A stretch of DNA of 32,860 nucleotides from Desulfovibrionaceae bacterium (GCA_017454005.1 JAFTDU010000037.1:1-32860); one strand, 5' to 3'. Positions 18,801 through 26,423 are shown, counted from the stretch's first letter. Translations and numbers: made by a program. Notes: a model not told the origin generated them from the sequence alone.

Positions 18801-20006
18801 CAAGAGATGCGCACAACCCATACCTTACTTATTCCACAGCTTGCCCCCTTACATTTTGAACTCTTAGAAGCTGTCTTTACAGGCTCAGGCTATAAGGCGC
18901 AGGTGTTGCCGCGTGTTGAGCGGGCTGCCATTGATCTTGGACTGCGTTATGTCAATAATGACGCCTGTTTTCCTGCCATTGTGGTCATAGGTCAGTTATT
19001 GCAAGCTGTACAAAGTGGCAAGTTTGCCAAAGATAAGGTGGCCTTGTTGATTCCCCAAACAGGTGGCGGCTGTCGGGCGACCAACTATGCGAGTCTCTTA
19101 CGCAAGGCAATGGTTGATGCAGGTTTAGAAGAGATTCCTGTGTTAGCGCTTGCCACAGGTATTCAGGGGCCAGGGCTGCGCATGACACCTGGCATGTTGT
19201 GGCGCTTAATTATGGCTGGCCACTATGGCGATGTCTTAGCTCGCATGGTGAACCGCGTTAAGCCCTATGCCAAAGACCCAAGTTTTGTAGATGCGCTGAA
19301 AGATAAGTGGATCAACTTGGCACGCGCCAATATCCTCTCAGGCAGTATTCTGCGCTTTGAGTACAATGTATTTAAAATGGTTCGGGAGTTTGATCGAGTG
19401 CCCTTGCAGGATACCCCAAGGCGTCCGCGTGTGGGCATTGTGGGGGAGATTTTATTGAAGTATCACCCCGACGCCAATAATCATGCGGCGGCAGTGATTG
19501 AAGCTGAGGGAGGCGAGGTCGTAGCAACAGATATAGTAGATTTTGTCCTATACTGTCTCTATGACGACATCTTTAATTACAGGCATTTGGCGGGGCCCAA
19601 ACGTGATGCCAGAATGGCGATGCTTGGGATTGCCTTGTTGGAGTTATCAAGAGTGGGACTGCGTTTGGCGCTGAAGCTTAGTTCGCGCTTTTTTGCACCC
19701 ACAAGCTTTCGCCAATTGCGCAAAAAAACTGCCAATCTCATTTCCCTAGGCCAGCAATCAGGTGAAGGCTGGCTCCTAGGGGCCGAGATGGTGCGCATGC
19801 TTGAAGAAGGTGTGCAGAATATTTTGTGTGTGCAACCTTTTGGGTGCCTACCCAACCACGTGGTAGCCAAAGGTTTGATGGGTGAATTGAAACGCCGTTA
19901 TCCCCACGCCAATTTCATAGCTCTTGACTATGATCCAGGGGCTAGTGAAGTAAATCAGATTAATCGCATTAAATTGATGATGCGGGCAGGGCAGTTTGCT
20001 AAGTAA
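15804..20006 (+). CDS. fused double 2-hydroxyacyl-CoA dehydratase activase-related protein
   Basis: 1400 residues. Two complete BadF/BcrA/HgdC-type ASKHA ATPase domains lie in tandem: YIGLDIGSTTVKAIVLD at residue 6 and WLGFDSGSTTIKAVLID near 320. Each has the cluster-binding pair seen in HgdC: NETCAGGTGAFID with SRCGVFAK in the first, NEACSSGCGSFIE with TRCTVFMN in the second. A CRHCSNSC...CERG cysteine cluster sits near 604-630. A DUF2229-like region begins GVIGLPRTLNMYENYPLW near 667, and a dehydratase-subunit-like C-terminus (GYKAQVLPRVE, CFPAIVVIGQLL, FGCLPNHVVAKGL) fills about 1010-1400. HgdC homologues are extremely oxygen-sensitive ATP-driven electron donors to 2-hydroxyacyl-CoA dehydratases. 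This long fused class is known in anaerobes but, to my knowledge, its substrate is not established. No dehydratase genes lie beside it. Its stop overlaps the fliM stop on the other strand by eight bases. Confidence 0.9.
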   Translation: MQGADIYIGLDIGSTTVKAIVLDRASAVLFQEYRRHYSEVQRHAVAMLQEIARVVGETEIQLCITGSGGISLAKALEVPFLQEVLASHVAIQKEIPDADCVIELGGEDAKLTFLTGGLEQRMNETCAGGTGAFIDQMGAFVGTDAAGLDALAAKAKTIYPIASRCGVFAKMDILPLLNEGSSKADIAASVLQAVVNQTISGLAHGRKIQGKVVFLGGPLAFLPYLRSRFTATLKDVDAAIFPKNAQYYVALGAAYQAKSLGTPISMAKLLQRLDMGFAPEKTHRLPPLFASEKEQLAFQARHASSQLPHALLEDATGSAWLGFDSGSTTIKAVLIDDAGQILYEHYAPNRGDPLKASLEILHEIYARKNPKLVIRGSGATGYGSGLLSQALQLDVDEVETIAHYMAAAFFEPRVSFVLDIGGQDIKCMRVRQDVIDRIALNEACSSGCGSFIENFADSLHIPLHDFVAAAMKAQAPVDLGTRCTVFMNSRVKQAQKEGIAIGDIAAGLSYSVIRNACYKVMKIKNIADLGEYVVAQGGAFANDALLRALELELGKEVVRPALPGLMGALGVALLARRRQQKKVASTLLSESALQNFQVKSSTTRCRHCSNSCLLTVSNFGSGRYFISGNRCERGARQGGTSSPNMYAWKYTRLFDAYTPLDLKEAPRGVIGLPRTLNMYENYPLWFTILTNLGFRVELSSNSSKQLYYKGYATIPSQTVCYPAKLAHGHVLDLVERGIKTIFFPCVPREQGDQSSAAGTFNCPVVAGYPELLRNNIAALKAKDMHYCCPFLPLSRTHLAQRLHEEPLFSAIPLAELNAAVAAGFAELDHYHADIKQKGQEILAKIQAEKSRGIILAGHPYHIDPEVQHGIADFIASLGVAVITEDAVALAAPDPKDLRVVNQWAYHARLYRAGAVAVAKDLAVLQLFSFGCGLDAITSDQLEEIVMNGGSLYAQIKLDEGTNLGPARIRIRSLLATMRERPRRKSCQVQSGVVSPPNFTQEMRTTHTLLIPQLAPLHFELLEAVFTGSGYKAQVLPRVERAAIDLGLRYVNNDACFPAIVVIGQLLQAVQSGKFAKDKVALLIPQTGGGCRATNYASLLRKAMVDAGLEEIPVLALATGIQGPGLRMTPGMLWRLIMAGHYGDVLARMVNRVKPYAKDPSFVDALKDKWINLARANILSGSILRFEYNVFKMVREFDRVPLQDTPRRPRVGIVGEILLKYHPDANNHAAAVIEAEGGEVVATDIVDFVLYCLYDDIFNYRHLAGPKRDARMAMLGIALLELSRVGLRLALKLSSRFFAPTSFRQLRKKTANLISLGQQSGEGWLLGAEMVRMLEEGVQNILCVQPFGCLPNHVVAKGLMGELKRRYPHANFIALDYDPGASEVNQINRIKLMMRAGQFAK

Positions 20007-20979
20007 AACTGGGTTCCCGTTCATTGACAATTTGGAAGGACTTCATGGCTTTTACAGTGCCTGCAATCCCTTGATATTTTTCTACACCTTCCACAGTGCA
20101 GGTTAACATATCTTCCACATCGGTATTGAGCACAATGACATCCCCCACCTGCATGCGCAATAATTGATTGCCACTGATAGTCGTATGCCCAAATTTCACG
20201 ACCAGTTCGACGGTAGTCTCAAGGAGACGTTCTTTTAAGCGGTTCATCCAGGCGTGGTCGACTTCCAAACGTTCGGTTTGGAAACTAGCATGGAGTTTAC
20301 CACGGATGGGCTCAATGGTGGCATAGGGCAAACAGATGATCATGGAACCCAGGGATGTTTCCAGTTCCACCTCAAAAGAGATGATGACAACTACGTCACT
20401 TGGGGGCACAATGGTCGCAAATTGGGGGTTGATCTCACTGCGCACCAGTTCCAATTTCACATCATGCACCGGTCGCCAGGATTCTTCCATATTTTCAAGG
20501 GCAATCTTCACAACCTTATTGACAATGGCTTGTTCAATGCGTGTGAATTCGCGGCCTTCGACTTTGGGTTGGGAGCCAGCTCCCCCAAAGACATTTTCGA
20601 CCAAGGCAAAGACAAGCCGTGAGTCAACAATCATCAAGGCATTGCCCCGCAAAGGATCCATTTTAAAAATATTAATTGATGTGGGTACAGGCAAAGAACG
20701 CATGAAGTCCCCAAATTTCGTCATGTCAATGGAAATGGGGTTAAGTTCCACACGTTTGCGGACTGAGTTCGACAAGGCATTGGTACAGAGACGAGCAAAG
20801 CGGTCATTGACAATTTCGAGTACCGGCATACGACCGCGGATGATGCGGTCTTGATTGGTGAGATCAAAGGGCACAATGCCGGTATTGTCTTCGGCGATTT
20901 CAGGCTCGCTTTCAATTTCACCGCCTGAGAGCCCTCGCAAAAGGGCGTCAACTTCATCTTGAGCTAAGACTTTGTTCAT
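19999..20979 (-). CDS. fliM: flagellar motor switch protein FliM
   Basis: Part of the C-ring that reverses or steers flagellar rotation. 326 residues. The N-terminal VLAQDEVDALLRGL is the conserved CheY-binding peptide, the middle domain contains RGRMPVLEIVNDRFARL and FVFGGAG-like sequence (ENVFGGAGSQP), and the C-terminal SpoA/FliN-like domain contains LGSM, VVKFGHTTI and LRMQVGDVIVLN. All parts are intact, implying a motile or recently motile cell. The start at 20979 is used because AAAGGAAC lies just before it; the frame runs on to 21003. It stands alone, without fliN or fliG nearby. Its leader holds a hairpin almost identical to that of the gene at 28020. Confidence 0.96.
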   Translation of the reverse strand: MNKVLAQDEVDALLRGLSGGEIESEPEIAEDNTGIVPFDLTNQDRIIRGRMPVLEIVNDRFARLCTNALSNSVRKRVELNPISIDMTKFGDFMRSLPVPTSINIFKMDPLRGNALMIVDSRLVFALVENVFGGAGSQPKVEGREFTRIEQAIVNKVVKIALENMEESWRPVHDVKLELVRSEINPQFATIVPPSDVVVIISFEVELETSLGSMIICLPYATIEPIRGKLHASFQTERLEVDHAWMNRLKERLLETTVELVVKFGHTTISGNQLLRMQVGDVIVLNTDVEDMLTCTVEGVEKYQGIAGTVKAMKSFQIVNEREPSFT

Positions 20980-20990
20980 AAGTTCCTTTG

Positions 20991-21029
20991 GGCGCTCAAC
21001 CACGCATTTTTTGTGTGTGGAAGAGCGCC
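20991..21029 (-). promoter_or_regulatory. fliM leader hairpin, shared with the 28020 gene
   Basis: On the minus strand GGCGCTC (21029-21023) pairs with GAGCGCC (20997-20991); within, CCAC pairs with GTGG after a TT/TT mismatch. The right arm GTTGAGCGCC is followed at once by the fliM ribosome binding site AAAGGAAC and ATG. A near copy of this arrangement stands before 28020. Confidence 0.65.
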
Positions 21030-21675
21030 ATTCTATGCACTGTTAAATATTTCTGCACAATGTTATACTTTATTTAGGCGAACCATATTCTTGCTTCATT
21101 GGCAACATCGTTTTTATGCGCAATAACAGCAATTGAACAATTATGCGCAATGTTTTTCTGTCACAAGTAGTCATTATTTTTGCAGTATAAAATTTGGTAA
21201 AACCATGATTGTGGCATTTGCAGATACACGAGACAGCTTTAAATCAATACGTAATACTACTATTGACTTTAAGTTCATTTTTAGCTTTCTTGCTTCTTGA
21301 GACTTATGATACACAAAGTGCAAAATGATGCATCTGCAAGAGATATTTGAATATAGATGAGTTTTGCCACAAGACAAAGAAAAAGTTTGCCTGCTTTAAT
21401 TTTAGCTTGAGAGTAGGCGGCAATTGAAACCTAAGGAAGATTTCTTGCGAACCAGTGTTGCTTCAAGAACTAAAATGTGGGACAGATCTGCAAGATTTTT
21501 AAGACGCATAGAGCAATTTTTGCATGTATATTGAATGATTTAAAAGAAAATCTAGAGAGTTATTTTTCTGAAGATATTTGCACAGTCACGAGTTAAGGCA
21601 CCAAAGCTTTGGGGCTCTTTTTAGTTCTACGCTAAGCTAAAGGTCTCAAGCTGTCAAATTAAGGCAGGTTGCGCT
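21030..21675. other. divergent intergenic region between fliM and the RACo-like gene
   Basis: About 650 AT-rich bases that should hold the promoters of both divergent genes. No convincing ORF or RNA gene is visible. A 10-base direct repeat TATGCGCAAT occurs at 21115-21124 and 21142-21151. A 12-base perfect palindrome (CCAAAGCTTTGG) occurs near 21604, followed by a short T-run. Neither can be tied to a known regulator. Confidence 0.55.
21115..21151. repeat. direct repeat TATGCGCAAT, two copies 27 bases apart
   Basis: Two perfect 10-base copies lie about 125 bases upstream of fliM on its promoter side. Tandem sites in a divergent promoter region could be an operator; the function is unknown. 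Confidence 0.5.
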
Positions 21676-23202
21676 ATGCAGATCCTTCTGCAAGATCAAA
21701 ACGGACAGAAGCTTGGGGTATACGATGTTGGTCAAGCTCTTAAAGACTCCCTTGCACGCTTTATTTTCAGTCAAGATGCTAGTCCTACTCGTGCCTTATG
21801 TGCTGGGCAGGGGCACTGTAGACGCTGTCAAATGCGCTTTGTAAATGTAGTTCTCCCGGTCACCCAAAAGGAAGAAGAGCTTTTAAGTCAAGAGGACTTA
21901 AGGCGTGGGATAAGACTTGGCTGTGAGCATTTAGGCGAAGAGCTTGTGGGTTTTAAGCAGGATATTGTGATTGAGCTTGCAAGCGATACAAAAAAAGCAA
22001 GAGTTTCTTGCAAACTTTTGCAAGGATCTGTGCAACTAGCCTTTGATCTAGGGACAACCAATATTTGCTGGCAGGTGGTTGGCACAGAGCTTTATGGTAC
22101 ATATTTAAATCCCCAAGGCTGTGTGGGAAGTGATGTGATGCTGCGTGTATCCACAGCCTTAGAAAGTAAATATTGGGCAGAGTGGCTTGCAGAAGTTGTG
22201 CGCAAGAGTCTTAAAAGACTTGTGCAAGATGTCGGATGCGATGTAGAAGAGATCTGTCTTGTGGGCAATACCATCATGACAGAACTTTTTTTGCAGCATA
22301 ATGTGCAGGGTTTGGCACGATCTCCTTATCACTTAGATTTTCTTGGCCAAAGTTATGTGCAGCTGCCACATCTCCCACCAATCTATATTCCACCCCTCTT
22401 AAGCCCTTATGTTGGGAGTGATCTCGCTGCAGGTTTAGCGTATGTTAAGACTAAACACTTTGAGCCACCCTGGCTCCTTGTTGATCTTGGCACCAATGCT
22501 GAATTTGGGCTCTATGGGGTCTTAGATAAGCTTTATGTGACAAGTGTGCCCTTAGGTCCTGCCCTTGAGGGCATGGACATGCAGTGTGGAGCTAAGGCTG
22601 GACCCAATACTCTCAATAGTTTTGCGTTGACGCCTCAAGGTGTAAGTGCCTGTGATTTAGATACAGCCCAAGGTATTAGTGCCACAGGGTATCTATCCTT
22701 GGTAGCACACCTTGTGCGCTTAGGAGTTGTGCAAGAAGATGGCATGTGGGCTAAAAGTGCAAAACTGCCCATAGCCCGCAAAATTTTGGGGCGTCTTGTA
22801 GCACAAGGCAAGCGGCAGATTTTACCACTAAGTTGCAATTTGTGGCTAGATAGCCTAGATCTTGAAGCCCTCTTAAAGGTTCGAGCAGCCTTTGCTACGG
22901 CCTTAGAGCTTCTTTTAAAGAGAGCCAAGATGCCTAGTCAGAGTTTAAAACACATCTTGCTTGCAGGCGCCTTGGGGCAACATGTGGCAGGCCTAGATCT
23001 TGAGACATTAGGCTTTTTACCCCTTGGCAGTCACTCAAGACTTACGGCTTTGGGGAATGCAGCTTTAGCTGGGAGTTGTCTCTTGTTGCAAGAGTCAGGA
23101 TTGCGAGAGGAATTAGCCAAGTGGTTGCAGGTGGCACAAGTTCTTGATTTAAGTACCCACCCAGATTTTGAACGCACTTATGTTGCCAAGATGCATTTTT
23201 AG
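21676..23202 (+). CDS. RACo/RamA-type ASKHA protein with N-terminal [2Fe-2S] domain (DUF4445)
   Basis: 508 residues. The N-terminal ~90 residues form a ferredoxin-like domain: CAGQGHCRRC gives the C-x5-C-x2-C loop and LGCEHLG the fourth cysteine. Then come an ASKHA ATPase core beginning LAFDLGTTNICWQV (about 118), a second phosphate motif LLVDLGTNAEFGLYG (about 272) and the C-terminal adenosine motif HILLAGALGQHV (about 428). Proteins of this kind use ATP to drive reduction of cob(II)amide in corrinoid proteins for methyl transfer. No corrinoid protein or methyltransferase lies nearby, so the partner must be elsewhere or different. The start follows AAGGCAGG. It is tightly coupled to the Rsm22-like gene (TAGGAGA overlap). 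Confidence 0.88.
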   Translation: MQILLQDQNGQKLGVYDVGQALKDSLARFIFSQDASPTRALCAGQGHCRRCQMRFVNVVLPVTQKEEELLSQEDLRRGIRLGCEHLGEELVGFKQDIVIELASDTKKARVSCKLLQGSVQLAFDLGTTNICWQVVGTELYGTYLNPQGCVGSDVMLRVSTALESKYWAEWLAEVVRKSLKRLVQDVGCDVEEICLVGNTIMTELFLQHNVQGLARSPYHLDFLGQSYVQLPHLPPIYIPPLLSPYVGSDLAAGLAYVKTKHFEPPWLLVDLGTNAEFGLYGVLDKLYVTSVPLGPALEGMDMQCGAKAGPNTLNSFALTPQGVSACDLDTAQGISATGYLSLVAHLVRLGVVQEDGMWAKSAKLPIARKILGRLVAQGKRQILPLSCNLWLDSLDLEALLKVRAAFATALELLLKRAKMPSQSLKHILLAGALGQHVAGLDLETLGFLPLGSHSRLTALGNAALAGSCLLLQESGLREELAKWLQVAQVLDLSTHPDFERTYVAKMHF

Positions 23203-23210
23203 GAGAGATC

Positions 23211-24377
23211 GTGCACAAGCTTGAGAAACGAGCCTTACTGAAACCGTTAACCCCAGAATATGTTGAAGCCATGCAGGCCTTAGAGGTTGCCCTAAAAAAT
23301 GTGCGGCCCTTAAAAGCCAAGCATAAACAGAGTTTACCCACTGATATCAGGGAACTCTCCTATCTCTTGACCCTAGAGCGTGCAAAATTAAAAAATCCCT
23401 ATTGGACACATCCTAGGAATCTCTCAAGCTATTTGTACTATTTTTTGCCGTGGAATCTTGTGCGTCTGGGGAGGCTTTTGCCAGGTTTAGACTTAAATAA
23501 GCTTTTTTTTAAAGAAGAAGTGCTCTTAGATCTTGGCGCAGGACCTGCTACCTTTGGGATTGCCTTGTGGCTAAGCCTACCTGAGCTGCAAGATCTTAAG
23601 CTCACATATGTGCTGCAAGATAGATCAAGGCAAGCGTGCGAACTTGGCGTGCAAGTATGGCAGAGGCTTGCAGCAGAATTAGAACTATCTTTTAGGTGGC
23701 AAGTTAAGATTTTGCCAACACCCATAGCTAGTTTAGCCAAGATCTGGCCTAGTTTGGGTCTTGCAAGACCATGTCTTATTAGTGCCGTCAATTTTTTAAA
23801 TGAATACTATGGGCAAAGGCCAAGTTTGGAGCTCCATGAGGTTATGGAGCTTTTTTTAGAGGAAATTGGCCCACTTTTACAGGGATCTAGGCTCTTAAGT
23901 GTGGAACCTGGGACGCGTTTGGGGGGGAAGCTCTCTGTGGGCTTGCGTTTTGTGGCGCTAAAGCTTGGGCTTTATCCAATAGCACCCTGTCCCCATGCAG
24001 ACGTATGTCCCCTAGAAGAGCGCCATAAAACCTGGTGTCACTATACTTTTGATATTAAAGGAGCTCCAAAATGGCTTAGGGAGCTTGGGGATGAGAGTGG
24101 CTTAAGTAAAGATGCGCTCTCCTTAAGTCCCCTATATCTGGGCTTTGAGCATGTGGCAGCTACTTCTGATATTAGAGTGCTCTCAAGTCCTTTTAGTGTA
24201 CCAGGCATTAGAGGTGCCTGCAGATATGGCTGTAGTAAGAAGGGTTTAATCTTATTGGGGGGAGCTGAATCTCTAGCTCAAGGCAGCCTGTTATCTGGGA
24301 TATCTTTACAATCGGCTAAAGTTGATCTCAAAAGCGGAGCACATATTCTTTTACTTAAAGACAATGACCATAATTAA
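23211..24377 (+). CDS. Rsm22/METTL17-like small-subunit ribosome-associated methyltransferase fold protein
   Basis: 388 residues from a GTG; the Shine-Dalgarno AGGAGA contains the stop codon of the preceding gene, so translation is probably coupled. A SAM-binding-like motif LLDLGAGPATFGIAL lies near residue 105, and SAVNFLNEYYG at about 190. The C-terminal cysteines CPHADVCPLEE, WCHY and CRYGCSKKG match the [4Fe-4S] ligand pattern of the Rsm22/METTL17 family, which assists maturation of the mitochondrial or bacterial small ribosomal subunit. Bacterial members are poorly studied and their methyl target is unproven. Pairing with a redox ATPase at the 5' side suggests the two may work together on an Fe-S or redox step; this is inference. 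Confidence 0.83.
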   Translation: MHKLEKRALLKPLTPEYVEAMQALEVALKNVRPLKAKHKQSLPTDIRELSYLLTLERAKLKNPYWTHPRNLSSYLYYFLPWNLVRLGRLLPGLDLNKLFFKEEVLLDLGAGPATFGIALWLSLPELQDLKLTYVLQDRSRQACELGVQVWQRLAAELELSFRWQVKILPTPIASLAKIWPSLGLARPCLISAVNFLNEYYGQRPSLELHEVMELFLEEIGPLLQGSRLLSVEPGTRLGGKLSVGLRFVALKLGLYPIAPCPHADVCPLEERHKTWCHYTFDIKGAPKWLRELGDESGLSKDALSLSPLYLGFEHVAATSDIRVLSSPFSVPGIRGACRYGCSKKGLILLGGAESLAQGSLLSGISLQSAKVDLKSGAHILLLKDNDHN

Positions 24378-24841
24378 TCAAGATGTGTGGCTTACAAGAT
24401 ATGATAAGTGAAATTAATTAATGATCATATGATAAGATAATGAGCAAGTTGTCTTAAAACAATGATAGGCACAAAAGCATGTGAGATTCTTCTGGTCGGA
24501 GAAATATATCTTACAATCTAACTTGTTAGAAAAAATGATGTCTTGCGAACCACATGCTCTAATTATTTTTGATGCATGTATGTATTTAGATAATCAGCCA
24601 CACACGCGTTCTTTTGGGACTTATACTGCAATAGAATTCGGCTAAAAATAAGATGTAAAATTCTATATTTTTTGATTATTCTTTAAAAACTAACTTGATG
24701 AAAGTCATACATGATATGGTTGAATCGTTTATAGATACAGAATTAAAAACTTTAGATTTATTCATCTTATTAGCCAAACCCTAAAAGCGACTTTTTTTCG
24801 AACACTCGAAAATGGATACGTTAAATTTATAAGGTCTATAT
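24378..24841. other. AT-rich gap with one doubtful 36-codon ORF
   Basis: Marks the switch from core gene composition to the low-GC accessory island. One frame stands out: ATG 24535 to TAA 24645, open upstream to 24469, reading MMSCEPHALIIFDACMYLD. It has no ribosome binding site and may be a gene fragment. Nothing else is recognisable. Confidence 0.45.
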
Positions 24842-25445
24842 ATGCGTAGATGCCCTATTCGTTTTGACATCACGTCTGTTTGTGCAGGATGGATTAAGGT
24901 ATTACTTAATTTTGGCGATGAAAATATCAGCATCCGCATCTCGTATGTCCTGGGTGATTATTTTGAACATTTTATTGAAATGATGTATTATTTTCATCCT
25001 GAAAATGATCCAGAATGTTGTCGATTTATCTCTTATGATAAAGGTGAATATTTTGTTATTGGAAGTGTTTCTTTTGACGAAGAAGGATCAAGTGTTGACT
25101 TCTCTTTGAAGCGCAAAAACTTCGAAAAAGAAATCGATTTTCCTGTCGATGTTACAATTGAAACACACAGAGCTGAAGATAAAAAATATTCATATTCTTT
25201 ATATTTTTCAGATTTATGTTATGCGATTACAGATGCTTATACCAAAGCAATAAAAAACATATGGACTATATGGATATACAAAAGAAAGTTATGGTGATTA
25301 TACAAAAATTCCACAAATTTTATTTCTTAAAAGTATTACCATTAAAAATTTAGATTATATTAAAGTTAAATATGATATTTTCGGAAGATCAAACATACAA
25401 AATGAATTAGAACTACTATTCCTTGATTTGAACTCAAAGAATAAT
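24842..25445 (+). pseudogene. frameshifted hypothetical gene, immunity-protein-like character
   Basis: The first 136 codons from ATG 24842 run to a tract of six A (25252-25257). In the original frame the protein then ends after a short, unlike tail (stop at 25297). One base over, the reading stays coding-like for over 60 codons: TYGLYGYTKESYGDYTKIP, then KSITIKNLDYIKVKYDIFGR, to TAA at 25443-25445. One A too many in the tract would explain it. The intact protein would be about 200 residues, beta-rich and acidic, with CAGWIKVLLNFGDENISI near the start. The size, composition and island setting recall immunity proteins of polymorphic toxin systems, but I do not recognise a family. The tract could also be a phase-variation switch. 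Confidence 0.6.
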
Positions 25446-25571
25446 ATCTTAAACTATCTCAAGACAATGCTTAGAAAAATAATATTAAAAATATGGTTTT
25501 CATTGAATTAATTATTATCATTGACGCAAATTTCGTGAACAACCATAGTCTTAAAATTCGCTGATTAAAAT

Positions 25572-25791
25572 ATAAGAAAAGCAGCTATTACTACACTTAT
25601 AACTGCTGGCTTATGAGATCAACGAAAAACTTAAAAGATTTTGCCACCCGCGCAGAAAAAATCAACATCGATCTTCCAAAACCCTAATTTAGTGCTCACA
25701 AGACTGGGGTATGCCTAAAGAGCTCAAAAAATATGGACACGCAGAAGATCCCAAACAAGTTAATAATATTGACAATCTTTGGGAATTATGA
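25572..25791 (+). pseudogene. decayed gene fragment, possibly the tip of a polymorphic toxin
   Basis: Coding-like pieces in different frames can be joined: KAAITTLITAGAYEINEKLK, then KDFATRAEKINIDLPKP up to a TAA, then FSA and, one frame over, QDWGMPKELKKYGHAEDPKQ followed by VNNIDNLWEL and TGA at 25789-25791. At least two frameshifts and one stop are needed. The last piece overlaps the next ORF as ATGA. A C-terminal fragment followed by a tiny coupled ORF resembles a toxin tip and its immunity gene, but no catalytic motif is visible and the reading is uncertain. Confidence 0.35.
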
Positions 25792-25946
25792 AGGATGAAA
25801 TAAAAATACACATCCTCTGCTTGAATCCAATTATTGATTATGAGGGAGATGATATTGAGGATTTCTTATTACTGTTTATTGCTAGTTTCTCTTTCAATCA
25901 CATCGTAGCGACTTTGAACATGACTCATTTTATAAATAAATTGTAA
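25788..25946 (+). CDS. small ORF coupled to the decayed fragment
   Basis: 52 codons plus stop from ATG 25788, overlapping the TGA of the fragment upstream. The sequence MKDEIKIHILCLNPIIDYEG continues with an acidic stretch and a hydrophobic segment ending in MTHFINKL. The ATGA overlap suggests past translational coupling. It may be the truncated start of an immunity gene. No family is recognised. Confidence 0.3.
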   Translation: MKDEIKIHILCLNPIIDYEGDDIEDFLLLFIASFSFNHIVATLNMTHFINKL

Positions 25947-26164
25947 GGATCAGACTAATAATAATAATATAAGTAAGTCTAGGCTTTTTGCAAATCTTGA
26001 ATTCTGAAATCTATAGGCGCTCAAACACTATCCAACTTTGTCAACCATCTGACTTTTATTATGTTAAAGTATATAAAAAGATAATTAAAAAAAATATAAT
26101 TTTATATCTTATTTTTAAACTATTACTAACTTGACTTAGATCTAAAATTAGAATGAACCGCGTG

Positions 26165-26191
26165 ACTTACAAAAGTGAAGTAAGTTATAAT
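26165..26191 (+). promoter_or_regulatory. operator-promoter of the HigA remnant
   Basis: ACTTAC (26165-26170) and GTAAGT (26180-26185) are inverted arms that abut a perfect TATAAT -10 (26186-26191), about 20 bases before the HigA-like ORF. An antitoxin-type palindrome touching the -10 box is the usual arrangement for self-repressed toxin-antitoxin operons. Confidence 0.5.
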
Positions 26192-26211
26192 TTTATCAAT
26201 TTTGGCCACTC

Positions 26212-26367
26212 ATGAATAATGCTCATCTTTATCCATATACCCCAGATTATGTAGCAACACCAGGTGAAGTGCTCAAAGAACATCTGAATTCTAGGGCAAT
26301 ATCTGTACGTAGCTTTTCAGCAAAAACTTCCATTCCTATATATAGAACAATTATAAGTAAAAAATAA
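26212..26367 (+). pseudogene. truncated HigA-type antitoxin
   Basis: 51 residues beginning MNNAHLYPYTPDYVATPGEVLKE in two overlapping parts, the hallmark start of HigA/VapI-type XRE antitoxins, followed by the first helices of the helix-turn-helix (SVRSFSAKTSIP). It stops after TIISKK, in the middle of the DNA-binding domain, where full members continue for another 40-50 residues. No HigB toxin frame is found upstream or downstream. Its promoter and operator appear intact. It is most likely a stub of a lost hig module. Confidence 0.7.
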
Positions 26368-26397
26368 TAATTGATCAATATCTAATATCTGTATATC

Positions 26398-26423
26398 AAC
26401 ACTCAACACTCAACACTCAACTC
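26398..26423. repeat. three copies of heptamer AACACTC plus a partial copy
   Basis: Perfect 7-base tandem units cover 26398-26418 and a partial unit follows. The stop codon of the minus-strand gene at 26410 is made by the repeat. Because seven is not a multiple of three, gain or loss of a unit would change that gene's C-terminus. Confidence 0.75.

Noticed and set aside
20336..20854. 172-codon plus-strand ORF opposite fliM
   Set aside because: Shadow frame of a well-conserved gene, with low-complexity Ser/Thr-rich translation and no start site.
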